Part shown: piece after piece, positions 35,680 through 43,997 of the stretch
Numbering within the stretch: position 1 is the first letter of the stretch
How the letters are laid out: each line of letters starts with the position of its first letter
Source: Tianweitania sp. UT-5YL-CI-8
GTDB taxonomy: Bacteria; Pseudomonadota; Alphaproteobacteria; Rhizobiales; Rhizobiaceae
Direction of reading: 5' to 3'
Length of the DNA stretch: 64,000 nt
NCBI RefSeq assembly: GCF_030010215.1
Contig: NZ_JASCRR010000004.1
Location: 364,129-428,128, forward strand
Translations under genes and position numbers: made by a program
The notes under the pieces: generated by a model
Seen by the model: only the letters and a program-made list of their open reading frames with translations
The model's database searches: none
Told to the model about the DNA's origin: nothing

Positions 35680-36215
35680 TCCTAGTACCGTGTTAAGACC
35701 CGATGAGCCTAAACGAAAACGGCCTAGCCGTTCCAAGCCTGCCCTAATTTACCGATCCGGGCCGGACCATTCCTGAACGCGACAAGCAAAACACCGCCTG
35801 CCTTACCATTCCGGGCTCATCACGCGCTTACATGCGCTTCCGAACCGAGACGGGCCATTCCTGCATCAACACGCGGACATTGCCTCGACAAACCGGGCTT
35901 TGCCTTGACGTTCAACGCCTGCCAAACATTCCACTCTACTCGGCGACGAAGAGTGCCTAGCCGGAGCCAGACTTTCCTTGCCTGCCAAAACGTCCCTATC
36001 TGGGCAATGCGCATACGCGCCGTGCCTCGCCTCTCCTGCCAAGTTCCGCCGTTCATCAGCGCGCCTTGACGCAACTGGACCAACCATTCCAGCTTTACTT
36101 TATCGATCTGCATTATGCCCGGACATATCGCGAACTGCCGTTCCATGCCTGACTTGCTTTGCCGAAATGTGAAACGACCGACCGAAGACAGCCGGGCCCT
36201 GCCTCTCCCCGAGCG
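35680..36215. repeat. non-coding region with degenerate short repeats (CCATTCC, CCTGCC, TTGCCT)
   Basis: About 535 bases between two phage genes hold at least twelve imperfect copies of short words such as gCCATTCC, GCCTGCC and TTGCCT (for example near 35727, 35762, 35794, 35848, 35893, 35916, 35970, 36020, 36085, 36134, 36195), irregularly spaced. An open frame on the minus strand (35820-36239) looks like a product of the repeats, with Trp/Arg/Gly-rich, low-complexity translation. I do not treat it as a gene. Confidence 0.55.
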
Positions 36216-36216
36216 C

Positions 36217-36726
36217 TTAGGCGGCTGCGCGGGTTTCATTCTTAACGCGCTTCGAACTGGCGACCTTACGGGCCGTTTCCACGATAGCGCAGATATCTTT
36301 CAGCATCCGATACCGGACAGTGAACGCTTGGAGGTCACGCTCTGCCGCCGCGAGAAGCTTTCCCTGCAAGTCGCTGCTTGAACGCACCTCAGCTACGGAG
36401 CGGTATGAGACACCGCCAGTGTCGGAAATCGAGATGAAGGCTGGTGCGGGCTCTTGATTGGAGCCAACTTCATCAACTCGAATGCACCTGATTAGCGTCC
36501 GAGCCTGCTCGACTCTCCATTTTTCGGCCGCTTCTGCGTCATTCCAGTCAAAATGCCCATGCAGCGGGCTTTCCGGCTCTCTAGCGCTCTCCACTACGGC
36601 GGACGGGGTGAGTTCGCCGCCGGCCGCATCCGACAGGGAAGCAAGCGCTTCTCCTATCAGTTGGGGATCGGCATCCTTGGCACCCCGGATTGTGATCGGA
36701 CCATCTTTGAATACGTACTTCACCAT
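36217..36726 (-). CDS. hypothetical phage protein
   Basis: A 169-residue protein (MVKYVFKDGPITIRGAKDAD...) of mixed alpha/beta character with an Ala/Ser-rich helix at residues 25-50 and a basic C-terminus. It lies 6 bases after the RAMP-like gene, so the two are co-expressed. It may be a partner of that protein; function unknown. Confidence 0.6.
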   Translation of the reverse strand: MVKYVFKDGPITIRGAKDADPQLIGEALASLSDAAGGELTPSAVVESAREPESPLHGHFDWNDAEAAEKWRVEQARTLIRCIRVDEVGSNQEPAPAFISISDTGGVSYRSVAEVRSSSDLQGKLLAAAERDLQAFTVRYRMLKDICAIVETARKVASSKRVKNETRAAA

Positions 36727-36732
36727 TTCCGC

Positions 36733-37461
36733 TTACTCCGCTGCCATCTGATACGATGCCGGGATTGGCAGAGGGCCTTTCCCCGAAGAATAGGCGTCCC
36801 ATGCCTTTTCCTCGTTGGCGTCGGCCATTCTAAATGCGCCGAACATACCCTTTCGCTCATTCCGCCACTCGCCGAGGCCGGACGAAAAGCCACTTTCCTG
36901 AATGAGGAAAGCTAGGGCTTCCTCGTTGATAACCGCAGGGTTGAACCTGCCTGTCACGCGCATCGCCCACACCGTGAACTGCGCCCTATAGGCAAGGTTC
37001 GCGGTCTTGTTCAAACCGGAGCCGATCTTGACCATATCCTCTCTCATCTCCGGCTCACTGCCCCAAATCCGTATGAGAGGCATGTCGCAGATAGCGCCGG
37101 CCAAGGCTGGTCGAACCCGCGTCATTTCTGCATCGATCCAGAGGGCAGCCATGACACCCGACCGCGCAATACCTTTGTCCTTGTGAGCCGCCGAGAGAAT
37201 GCAGTTCTTAACGCCCGTCGCAGGGAAGCCAAAAACCCCCGGTGTCATCTCGTAGAGCGAGGACACGAAGTCTGCTTGCGGGTCGCGAGCGTCCTTCCCC
37301 GCCTTCGTTGCCTTTACCTGCTTCTGTAGCATCTCGCGCTTGGCCTTCTCAGACCACGCGTGGGTAATGATCGGGGTTTCCCCAACGATCCAGACCCGGA
37401 AACTCTTGAACTTCGTCTTGCTCGAAAGTTGAGCCGTCAGGCTCTTTGTGGCCTCAGCCAT
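36733..37461 (-). CDS. conserved phage protein with RAMP/Cas7-like sequence pattern
   Basis: A 242-residue protein of a family I recall from many siphophages without known role. Three parts recall the RAMP (Cas7/Csm3) fold: an N-terminal strand FRVWIVGETPIITHAW, a middle GFPATGVKNCILSAA (compare the PGSSLKGALR type turn) and a C-terminal Gly-rich GLGEWRNERKGMFGAFRM. The likeness is weak and judged by eye. It lies between connector and neck genes. Confidence 0.5.
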   Translation of the reverse strand: MAEATKSLTAQLSSKTKFKSFRVWIVGETPIITHAWSEKAKREMLQKQVKATKAGKDARDPQADFVSSLYEMTPGVFGFPATGVKNCILSAAHKDKGIARSGVMAALWIDAEMTRVRPALAGAICDMPLIRIWGSEPEMREDMVKIGSGLNKTANLAYRAQFTVWAMRVTGRFNPAVINEEALAFLIQESGFSSGLGEWRNERKGMFGAFRMADANEEKAWDAYSSGKGPLPIPASYQMAAE

Positions 37462-37556
37462 TTTGGTAGCTCCTGTCTTTGCGTTCTATGCGGCCCCATG
37501 CCGCTGACGTCGTGACAGTTGCTATATTCATCGTTTCATGCAAAATTGCAAGCTTA

Positions 37557-37577
37557 TTCGATAACTTTTTTATCGAA
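37557..37577. promoter_or_regulatory. 8-bp inverted repeat upstream of the XRE gene, operator candidate
   Basis: TTCGATAA and TTATCGAA are perfect inverted arms around a 5-base centre. The site sits in an AT-rich gap between the divergent RAMP-like gene and the XRE regulator, 26 bases before the latter's first start codon. Confidence 0.5.
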
Positions 37578-37602
37578 ATAGATTGATACACACTGACACA
37601 AG

Positions 37603-37911
37603 ATGACACAGGACGAGACGATGAGAGAAAAGACACTTGCAATGATGCATCTGCCTGTGGATTTTGCGCCTATGCTTACAGGCTCCCAAATTCGCGCCGC
37701 TCGCGCCTTGTTAAAATGGTCCGGTCGTGACTTGGCCGAACGGTCCGGCGTGTCTTATCCAGCACTGCAACGGGCAGAGGCCGTTGACGACATGCCCAAC
37801 ATGCAAACTCGGAACCTTGCTGCGATTAAGACCGCGCTTGAGAGCGGCGGTGCCTTGTTCATTGATGGGCCGTATTCCGGCGACGGTGGACCTGGTGTTC
37901 GCCTTCGTTAA
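37603..37911 (+). CDS. XRE-family transcriptional regulator
   Basis: A 102-residue protein with a helix-turn-helix typical of short alphaproteobacterial XRE regulators (MLTGSQIRAARALLKWSGRD, LAERSGVSYPALQRAEAVDD). The start is uncertain: ATG at 37621, 37642 or 37645 would also keep the domain. It is the only rightward gene within the head-neck module. Its last 4 bases overlap the converging exported protein gene. Confidence 0.7.
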   Translation: MTQDETMREKTLAMMHLPVDFAPMLTGSQIRAARALLKWSGRDLAERSGVSYPALQRAEAVDDMPNMQTRNLAAIKTALESGGALFIDGPYSGDGGPGVRLR

Positions 37912-38318
37912 GCGGGCAACACAACGGTCGTATTCGCGAAGTCCAGAACGACAGTTCGGCGCCGAGGGTTGAAACCGTACTCGCCTCTGCGTTCTGCTAT
38001 CTGCATTTCCCGCAACCACACCGTCGCGGCATCCTTCACATCCACCACTGACAATGGAAGTCGGCGGCCCCGGAATTCAAACCACCGATCCGTTCCCACG
38101 AGATCATGCTCTCCGATGGTGCTTAGTTTGAGATCGACGTTCTTGCGAAGCTTCAGGTCGGCGAAAACGTCCTTTGACCATTCCACTATATCGATCTGAC
38201 CGTCCGCCTTGCGGATAAAGGGGAAGATATCAGCCCCAACGGCTTCGGCCTTTGATGTTGCCGCCGCCAAGACGGCGAGACTTCCGACGATGAGCGTTCT
38301 GCGATCCATCTTCATCAC
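37908..38318 (-). CDS. exported hypothetical protein
   Basis: A 136-residue protein with a signal peptide (MDRRTLIVGSLAVLAAATSKAEA; arginine pair before the hydrophobic core could suit Tat or Sec). The mature part has WFEFRGRRLPLSVVDVKDAA. An exported product is unexpected between connector genes and suggests cargo with the adjoining XRE gene. Confidence 0.6.
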   Translation of the reverse strand: MMKMDRRTLIVGSLAVLAAATSKAEAVGADIFPFIRKADGQIDIVEWSKDVFADLKLRKNVDLKLSTIGEHDLVGTDRWFEFRGRRLPLSVVDVKDAATVWLREMQIAERRGEYGFNPRRRTVVLDFANTTVVLPA

Positions 38319-38692
38319 CCTGCCACCGTCGCTTCGATACGAACCACAATACCGTCAACCGCGATGGGATTGACGAAACTGACCTGCCGTTGCTTGCCTT
38401 TGACCACGATCCAGTCGTTGGGACGCGGCAGGCGCGGGTCAACAGCGCCGGGTGTGACCACGTGCCCCGAAGGCCATCCGTTGGCCAGGATTTGCGTCAT
38501 CGAGAACACGACCTTCGAAAAAGCGTGTGTCGCGGTCCCAACGATTTCCTCAGGTCGCAGCCCGCGCACCGAGGCGCGTATCGGAACATCCTTATCGACG
38601 GGCGTAGCGCCTTCCTTGCGGCGAAGAATGCAGTTTTCGCCGGTCCTCGCCAAAGCCGCGTCAAGGTCCTGGATAAGTTCTGCCGGGGTCAT
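38315..38692 (-). CDS. head-tail joining protein candidate
   Basis: A 125-residue beta-rich protein (MTPAELIQDLDAALARTGEN...). RPNDWIVVKGKQRQVSFVNP is typical of head completion proteins of the FII/gp7 type. It overlaps both neighbours by 4 bases. Confidence 0.55.
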   Translation of the reverse strand: MTPAELIQDLDAALARTGENCILRRKEGATPVDKDVPIRASVRGLRPEEIVGTATHAFSKVVFSMTQILANGWPSGHVVTPGAVDPRLPRPNDWIVVKGKQRQVSFVNPIAVDGIVVRIEATVAG

Positions 38693-39294
38693 AGATATTT
38701 GATCTCAAGCCCGGAGAGCAGGCTTCGCGTCACACGCCGGATCAAGCCATCCGCCTGATCAGTGACCGTGTAATGCTTGGTTTCCACATCCGGGATTTCA
38801 ACCGACCGAACATAGAGGCTGTCCACGTCGATTGATTTCAGGTGCTGGACGCTCATTATGAGCGCTTGCTTCACCTCATCGGGTACCGGGCCTGTACCGC
38901 CATCCGCGACAGGCTCTCCGTCATAGCCGGCCTCGTATCGGATGCGGTAGAAGTGCGCACCCGACAGGGCATTCGAGAAGATCAGGTCGTTGCCGCGCCT
39001 CCGATAGTCATCAACCGATACCAGCGTTTCCGATCCATCAAGGGCCTCGAATGCCACCTCATCAATCGCAATGACCTCCGGATACGGCAGTTCGAAGCGC
39101 TTGCCGCAGAGATATCCGGTCAATTCCAGAGTTTGAGGCCCTAGGCTGCGGCTCAACCAGCCGGACGGCCCGTCAATGGTCCGCGTCACCGCCGCAATCA
39201 TTCCCGCTACCGCTACGTCATCTGACGCATGGGAACCGGGGATGTCAGCCGGTGTGATGAGCGGCTCTGGGGGGATGATGACGCGAACCTTCAT
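38689..39294 (-). CDS. head-tail connector protein, gp6/phiE125 gp8-like
   Basis: A 201-residue connector that docks on the portal. VAGMIAAVTRTIDGPSGWLS, LPYPEVIAIDEVAFEALDGS and PVPDEVKQALIMSVQHLKS follow the phiE125 gp8/HK97 gp6 pattern. It overlaps the collagen-like gene by 4 bases. Confidence 0.75.
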   Translation of the reverse strand: MKVRVIIPPEPLITPADIPGSHASDDVAVAGMIAAVTRTIDGPSGWLSRSLGPQTLELTGYLCGKRFELPYPEVIAIDEVAFEALDGSETLVSVDDYRRRGNDLIFSNALSGAHFYRIRYEAGYDGEPVADGGTGPVPDEVKQALIMSVQHLKSIDVDSLYVRSVEIPDVETKHYTVTDQADGLIRRVTRSLLSGLEIKYL

Positions 39295-40406
39295 TTGATC
39301 CTCGCCAGAACGGGATAGAGGTCACAGACCACAACCGACCCATCGCCATTTGTCAGCGTGAGAAGTCCGTCCTTGTCGATATCCATCGCGACAACCGGCA
39401 TGCCTGCGTCACCGCGTTCGCCCTTGTCGCCCTTCATGCCCTTTTCGCCTGGCAAGCCACGCTTGCCCTGCCCTGCGATCAACTGCCATCCATCGCCCGG
39501 GCACGGGCCGGGTTCATCCCGCTTGGCGACGAATGAAGCGCCGTTGAGCGCAACAACGTCCATCGCCCGATACTGGTTGATTTCAAGCCAAGTGCCTCGA
39601 ACATCAAACGAGCGGCCATCCTCGCCGTCACGGCCATCAGCACCACGCTCGGCAATGCAAATCCAGTCGGCCGACCCAGGCTCCTTGCCGGTATCGGAAA
39701 TGGCCTGGTAGGCGCGCCCCTCAAACGAGACAACATCGCCCTCATAAAAGACGCGATCAGTCCAGTTCTGGACTATGGGGAGCTTGCCGGCTGGACCTTC
39801 AGGTCCACGTTCGCCATCGCGTCCGGCTATACCGTCTATGCCTGGCTCGCCACGCTCTCCCCTGTCTCCGGGAAGACCCCGCTCACCAACATCGCCCTTC
39901 TCTCCTGGCTCGCCATTTATGCCATCGCGCCCATCTTGAGGCCGAGGAATAGCCGAGATAGCTCGCTCTATGGTCTCGGTGATCAGCGGCGCAACGTCAT
40001 CGACGGTTATGCTGTCCCCGTCGCGACCGTCTTTCCCGTCGGCGCCGTCTTTCGGCTTCTCCCATGAGGCAAGGATACGCTCTGCGGTTTCGACTGCCGC
40101 GCGCTCCGCTTCTGGTTGTATGAGCGGGATGATCTCGTCCAAAGTGACGGACGCTCCGTCTTGGCCGTCCACGCCATCCCGACCAGGCTCTCCGTCTTTG
40201 AGCGCGGCAAGGCGTTCATTCAGTGCCGCTTCGAGCGAAACCACGGAGGCAAGGCGCATCTCCAATTCCGAGGTGCGGGCACGGAGTTCCGCGTCCCGCA
40301 ATTCCCTCTCTCGAACCGCCTCCCGTTGAACACTCGCGATAGCACGAGCGACGGCGTCGGCCGCTGCATCAGTGAACGCTTTTAGCGTGGCGTTCTGTGA
40401 GGTCAT
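39291..40406 (-). CDS. collagen-like virion protein with carbohydrate-binding-like modules
   Basis: A 371-residue protein from the ATG at 40406. The order is a coiled-coil N-terminus (to about residue 90), several Gly-X-Y collagen stretches (for example GEPGEKGDVGERGLPGDRGE), and two copies of a ChtBD3-like module (FYEGDVVSFEGRAYQAISD and YRAMDVVALNGASFVAKRD), separated and followed by more Gly-X-Y repeats. Such proteins probably decorate the capsid and bind glycans or host surfaces. It overlaps the portal gene by 38 bases. Confidence 0.65.
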   Translation of the reverse strand: MTSQNATLKAFTDAAADAVARAIASVQREAVRERELRDAELRARTSELEMRLASVVSLEAALNERLAALKDGEPGRDGVDGQDGASVTLDEIIPLIQPEAERAAVETAERILASWEKPKDGADGKDGRDGDSITVDDVAPLITETIERAISAIPRPQDGRDGINGEPGEKGDVGERGLPGDRGERGEPGIDGIAGRDGERGPEGPAGKLPIVQNWTDRVFYEGDVVSFEGRAYQAISDTGKEPGSADWICIAERGADGRDGEDGRSFDVRGTWLEINQYRAMDVVALNGASFVAKRDEPGPCPGDGWQLIAGQGKRGLPGEKGMKGDKGERGDAGMPVVAMDIDKDGLLTLTNGDGSVVVCDLYPVLARIK

Positions 40407-41757
40407 CGATCTGCCTGGAAAAGTCGTCAAAGGCGCGGCTTGGGTCGTCATCCTCAACGTCTTCCTCTCGCGGCTCTTCTGTGGCTGGAGCCGGGGTTGC
40501 TGCGGGGGGTTGCATCGCTGTGCCGTAGCTCAGCGGAACGACCTGTTGTTGAACACGAGGCATGGCGCCGTGCCCACCGATCACCTGTGGTAGGTCTTCG
40601 GCGGATCGGGCTTCGTCAGGGCTGTAGATGCCGCTGATAACGCCCCGAGCGAGGCCCTCGATTCGATCTTTGAAGGCGCTTCGCATCAGCGCATTGGTGT
40701 CGAGTTCCAGATACTCGTCTGGGAAGCCCTTGAGCCCAAACAGGAGGCCAAATGCCTCTTCGATATGATTCAGGCAGAAGCCAAGCCCGGATGCCTTCCA
40801 CGAAGACATTAGCGCCTCGGTCGACGCAAAGGGCGTGCCGCCGATGCCGAGAATTTGCAGTGGAATGCGATAAGCGAGCGCAATGTTCTGGTCTGCGATT
40901 TTCAGCATTTCAGCTAGTTGCCCGTCGTTCGCGGACATCGTAACGGCCTTTGCCTTCAGCCCCCATGCTAGTATTGGCGTTCCACCGGCGTTTTCGCCTT
41001 GCGTTTGCTCATTCCAGCGTTGGCGCAACTGGTCTGTCTGCTCCTTCGTCAACTGCTGGTCGGTTTCCAGCATGAACGACGGGCGGGCCTGGTTTATGTA
41101 AAATGCAACTTGCTGATTAAGTGCTGCGCCTGCCATAGCGCGCTCTAGAACAGTGGCCACGATTGGGCTTTCGCCCTTCAATGGGTGTCGCGGGGTGTGC
41201 AGACGTACATGCAGCACATCACGTGCTGGGATCGGCGCGGAGAAGTCAAAGCGGCGTTCCGCAACCTCATTTCCTGACAGCGCGTAGAAAATGGAGCCGT
41301 CTTCCGCGATGATCGGCCTGCCGTCGCGCATGAGGTGGACTTCGCCGAACTCACCGCGGTTATTCCGAATGCCCACACCGAACGCCTCGCCTTTTTCATA
41401 GAGGCGGCGGGTTAGGTTCAACATGAGGTCCGAAATCGACTGATAATCGTTCGGCTTTTTCATGATCCGCGAAAGGGCTGATCCGCTTACTCGTTCACGA
41501 CCGCCATTTGCGAGCCGGCGCCAATGGTCGCCAGGGCACATGGCTGCTGTCTGCGAGTATGCTGAAACGCAGGCCTCGACCATAGCTCCGCTCTCCCCAT
41601 ACGGGTTGAGCGAATAGCCCATTTGCCACCAATTCCAGTACCGGCCGGCCGTCGAAGACAGCCATCCATCGGACAGCGCATAGGGGCCGGGCCGATATTC
41701 ACCTTCGGCGGCGCGCGCTGTCGAAGGTCTGAATATCCGGGTGAGCCAGTTGGCCAT
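40369..41757 (-). CDS. HK97-family portal protein
   Basis: A 462-residue portal that forms the dodecameric DNA gate. KPNDYQSISDLMLNLTRRLY, VLHVRLHTPRHPLKGESPIV and ALAYRIPLQILGIGGTPFAS are typical of phage_portal family members. The last 60 residues are acidic and disordered. The stop codon of the 41757-41996 gene touches its start. Confidence 0.92.
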   Translation of the reverse strand: MANWLTRIFRPSTARAAEGEYRPGPYALSDGWLSSTAGRYWNWWQMGYSLNPYGESGAMVEACVSAYSQTAAMCPGDHWRRLANGGRERVSGSALSRIMKKPNDYQSISDLMLNLTRRLYEKGEAFGVGIRNNRGEFGEVHLMRDGRPIIAEDGSIFYALSGNEVAERRFDFSAPIPARDVLHVRLHTPRHPLKGESPIVATVLERAMAGAALNQQVAFYINQARPSFMLETDQQLTKEQTDQLRQRWNEQTQGENAGGTPILAWGLKAKAVTMSANDGQLAEMLKIADQNIALAYRIPLQILGIGGTPFASTEALMSSWKASGLGFCLNHIEEAFGLLFGLKGFPDEYLELDTNALMRSAFKDRIEGLARGVISGIYSPDEARSAEDLPQVIGGHGAMPRVQQQVVPLSYGTAMQPPAATPAPATEEPREEDVEDDDPSRAFDDFSRQIDDLTERHAKSVH

Positions 41758-41996
41758 CAGTCAGCCTTGGACTCGCGGTTCTTGTAACGAGAGCCGCCCT
41801 CGGCCTTCAATTCACGAGAGCGCTTGTGAAATGTGCCCTCGCGGATACGATCAAGGTCGGCCTGGGACGGATAAGGTGCCTCAGGGGTTGAAGACGCTTC
41901 ATCGTCGGTGGATGCCGGTTTTGCAGCGGTCTCTTTGGCCTTGGCTTCGGCTTCCTTGGCCTTTTCTTCGTCGGTCTGGTTCTTCAGGTCTGCCAT
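41757..41996 (-). CDS. small charged protein between capsid and portal
   Basis: A 79-residue, Lys/Glu/Ala-rich, probably disordered protein (MADLKNQTDEEKAKEAEAKA...). Its place between capsid and portal genes suggests a head accessory role; nothing more can be read. Confidence 0.55.
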   Translation of the reverse strand: MADLKNQTDEEKAKEAEAKAKETAAKPASTDDEASSTPEAPYPSQADLDRIREGTFHKRSRELKAEGGSRYKNRESKAD

Positions 41997-42054
41997 TTTG
42001 GCCTCCTTGAGGGAAGAGAACAGCGAGGCGCGGACGCCTCGCCTTTGGTTCGGA

Positions 42055-43980
42055 TTAAGCAGACGGAGCCCAATCGACGGCTGCGATATGCTGCACCATG
42101 CCGGTGCGGCGCATGGCCCAGGTGATGTCGAGGATCATGCGCAGCGCGAGCTGTGCAGTCTGGAACATCGACTGTGCAGGAGCCGCGACAGTGTTCGGGG
42201 TGCCGGTCGAGGCGATTTGCAGAGGAGTCGTATCCTCCATGTGCAGAACCGTCTGTTCGGACACATCGAACTCAGGCGCATCGCCCGCCGCCGTCGCGAA
42301 GTCGGCCGCATCAACAAGGTAGACGTGACCTGCCGGGATCGTCGTGGAGACAATGCGGGTGAACTCGCTCAGGAACTGCTCTGCCCAGCCAAAGCCGGAA
42401 GCGTTCGGGCCAGGGGTCATGGCCAGCAAGCGTGCCTGTGCGGGGTTCATCAGCAGGACGAGGTTGCGCCCTGCGTTCGCCGTATCGAAGGGACCGGCAA
42501 GGGTCTGGAGGTCTTCCAGAATGGCCTCGTAGCCACCAGCCGTCGAAGCGGTCAGAGCGGTCACGCCGTTGGTCAGACCTGCCGGGCGGGTCGTGGAGCC
42601 GGCTGTGGCATCAAGCAACAGAGTGTCGATTGTGATAGCCGTGTCTGCCTGGATTTCCTTCCGAAGGAGGCCTTCGATTGCAGGGTTCGACAAACGAGCA
42701 ATTTCGCGGCTGAACACCGAGATAACGCCCATCTTGTGCGGGGTGAGGTTGACCGAGACAAGCCCCATGCGACGGACCGGGATCGGTGCGCCCTCGCCAA
42801 CGAACGAACCGCTGATCGAAGGCGACGCTGACCTCGAAGGGAGCTTGATGACACCCCGCCCAGGGCCGAAGGAAAGCGAGGTTCCCAATGCAGCCAGTCG
42901 AGGATAGACCGAAATCGGACGCAGCGATTCCATGAAAGCGCCCATGGCAGTTTCGACCAGTTCGGCTGCCCAGCCGGTCGTGGTGGTCGTGGCGCCGGCC
43001 ACGGCAGCACGAACAACAACCTGCGTTGCTTCATGGTCGCGGTAGCGCTCTTCCATAATGCGGATGGGGTCGTTGCCGCTGACGTGCGCCAGAAGGTTGC
43101 AGACCGCCGCGCGGATGATCAGGTCTTCAGGCTTCGGTTCGCGAAGCTGAACGCCGAGAGGCTTGCGGATAGCCGGAAGGTTTGGCTTGGCGCCATCTTC
43201 GCCCACGGCCCGCGCGCCGAGAGCCTTTTCGGCTCGCTTCAGGGAAGCCAAGCGCTCTTCGCGAGCTTCAATCTCGGCCGACATGGCTTCGGTCTGGTTG
43301 GTGTCGGCGTTGTCGTCGTTCAGGTGTGCAGTGAGGGCGTCGCGGGCCGCGTTGACATCGGCCTGCGCATTCTCGATGCGCTTCGTGAGGGAGGTTTCCA
43401 TAGTTTTCACTTTCGGTAGCGAAGGAATGGCCGCTCGGGCTCGTTTCTCATTCGCAGTCGTCGTTTCGGCATGCTCGCCGGTAGACACGTCGCGTTGTCC
43501 TTGTTCGGCTTGCTCGCCAAAGGCCAACTGGATCGTGGGTTCTGAAATCTGGAGAGCGCGGGCCATTGCCAGCGCGTTCTTGTTGGAGCCGACAGATACG
43601 AGGGAAGCTTCGTGAAGCTCCTGCCTCTCGTACTCCCAGGCCTTTCCGTCTCCCTCCTTGATGGGGGAGAAGCCGACAGACACGGCCCGCAAGATGCCCT
43701 GCTCTACAAGATTGATAAGTTCGTCTATCCGTTGGCTGGTGCCCTTCGCGGCCAGCCTCAGCGTGCCCAGCAGCTTGCCGCCTTCGGCTCTGACGTTTTC
43801 CCATTTGCCAATGGGGAAATCACCGCTGTGCCCGAAGAGCGCGATAGGATTGCGCTTGAATGCCGACAGGTCCCAACCATTCGGGTTGATGCGGGTGCCA
43901 TGACGATCCCGGCTGCCATCCGACAGGACAAAGTCCAGCGCAGCGCCGGCCGTAGCCGTCGTTCGGTAGTGCATCGTCAT
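42055..43980 (-). CDS. fused prohead protease and major capsid protein (HK97 type)
   Basis: One 641-residue polyprotein. The protease part (residues 1-180) has H51 in FGHSGDFPIG and S101 in AVSVGFSP, the HK97-protease His/Ser pair, and ELHEASLVSVG. Residues about 193-260 form a coiled delta/scaffold domain (METSLTKRIENAQADV). The capsid part follows, with HK97-fold segments such as GRGVIKLPSRSASPSI, FVGEGAPIPVRRMGLVSV and WAEQFLSEFTRI. Fusion of protease and capsid in one frame is a known variant; an internal ATG at M193 lacks a ribosome site. Confidence 0.9.
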   Translation of the reverse strand: MTMHYRTTATAGAALDFVLSDGSRDRHGTRINPNGWDLSAFKRNPIALFGHSGDFPIGKWENVRAEGGKLLGTLRLAAKGTSQRIDELINLVEQGILRAVSVGFSPIKEGDGKAWEYERQELHEASLVSVGSNKNALAMARALQISEPTIQLAFGEQAEQGQRDVSTGEHAETTTANEKRARAAIPSLPKVKTMETSLTKRIENAQADVNAARDALTAHLNDDNADTNQTEAMSAEIEAREERLASLKRAEKALGARAVGEDGAKPNLPAIRKPLGVQLREPKPEDLIIRAAVCNLLAHVSGNDPIRIMEERYRDHEATQVVVRAAVAGATTTTTGWAAELVETAMGAFMESLRPISVYPRLAALGTSLSFGPGRGVIKLPSRSASPSISGSFVGEGAPIPVRRMGLVSVNLTPHKMGVISVFSREIARLSNPAIEGLLRKEIQADTAITIDTLLLDATAGSTTRPAGLTNGVTALTASTAGGYEAILEDLQTLAGPFDTANAGRNLVLLMNPAQARLLAMTPGPNASGFGWAEQFLSEFTRIVSTTIPAGHVYLVDAADFATAAGDAPEFDVSEQTVLHMEDTTPLQIASTGTPNTVAAPAQSMFQTAQLALRMILDITWAMRRTGMVQHIAAVDWAPSA

Positions 43981-43997
43981 GTTGGTGTACTCCTTGG

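Noticed and set aside
35680..36215. CRISPR array
   Set aside because: The short words vary in sequence and spacing; there is no constant repeat of 23-40 bases and no cas gene.
35820..36239. A 139-codon leftward frame in the repeat tract
   Set aside because: Low-complexity Trp/Arg/Gly translation that follows the repeated words; no ribosome site and no family.
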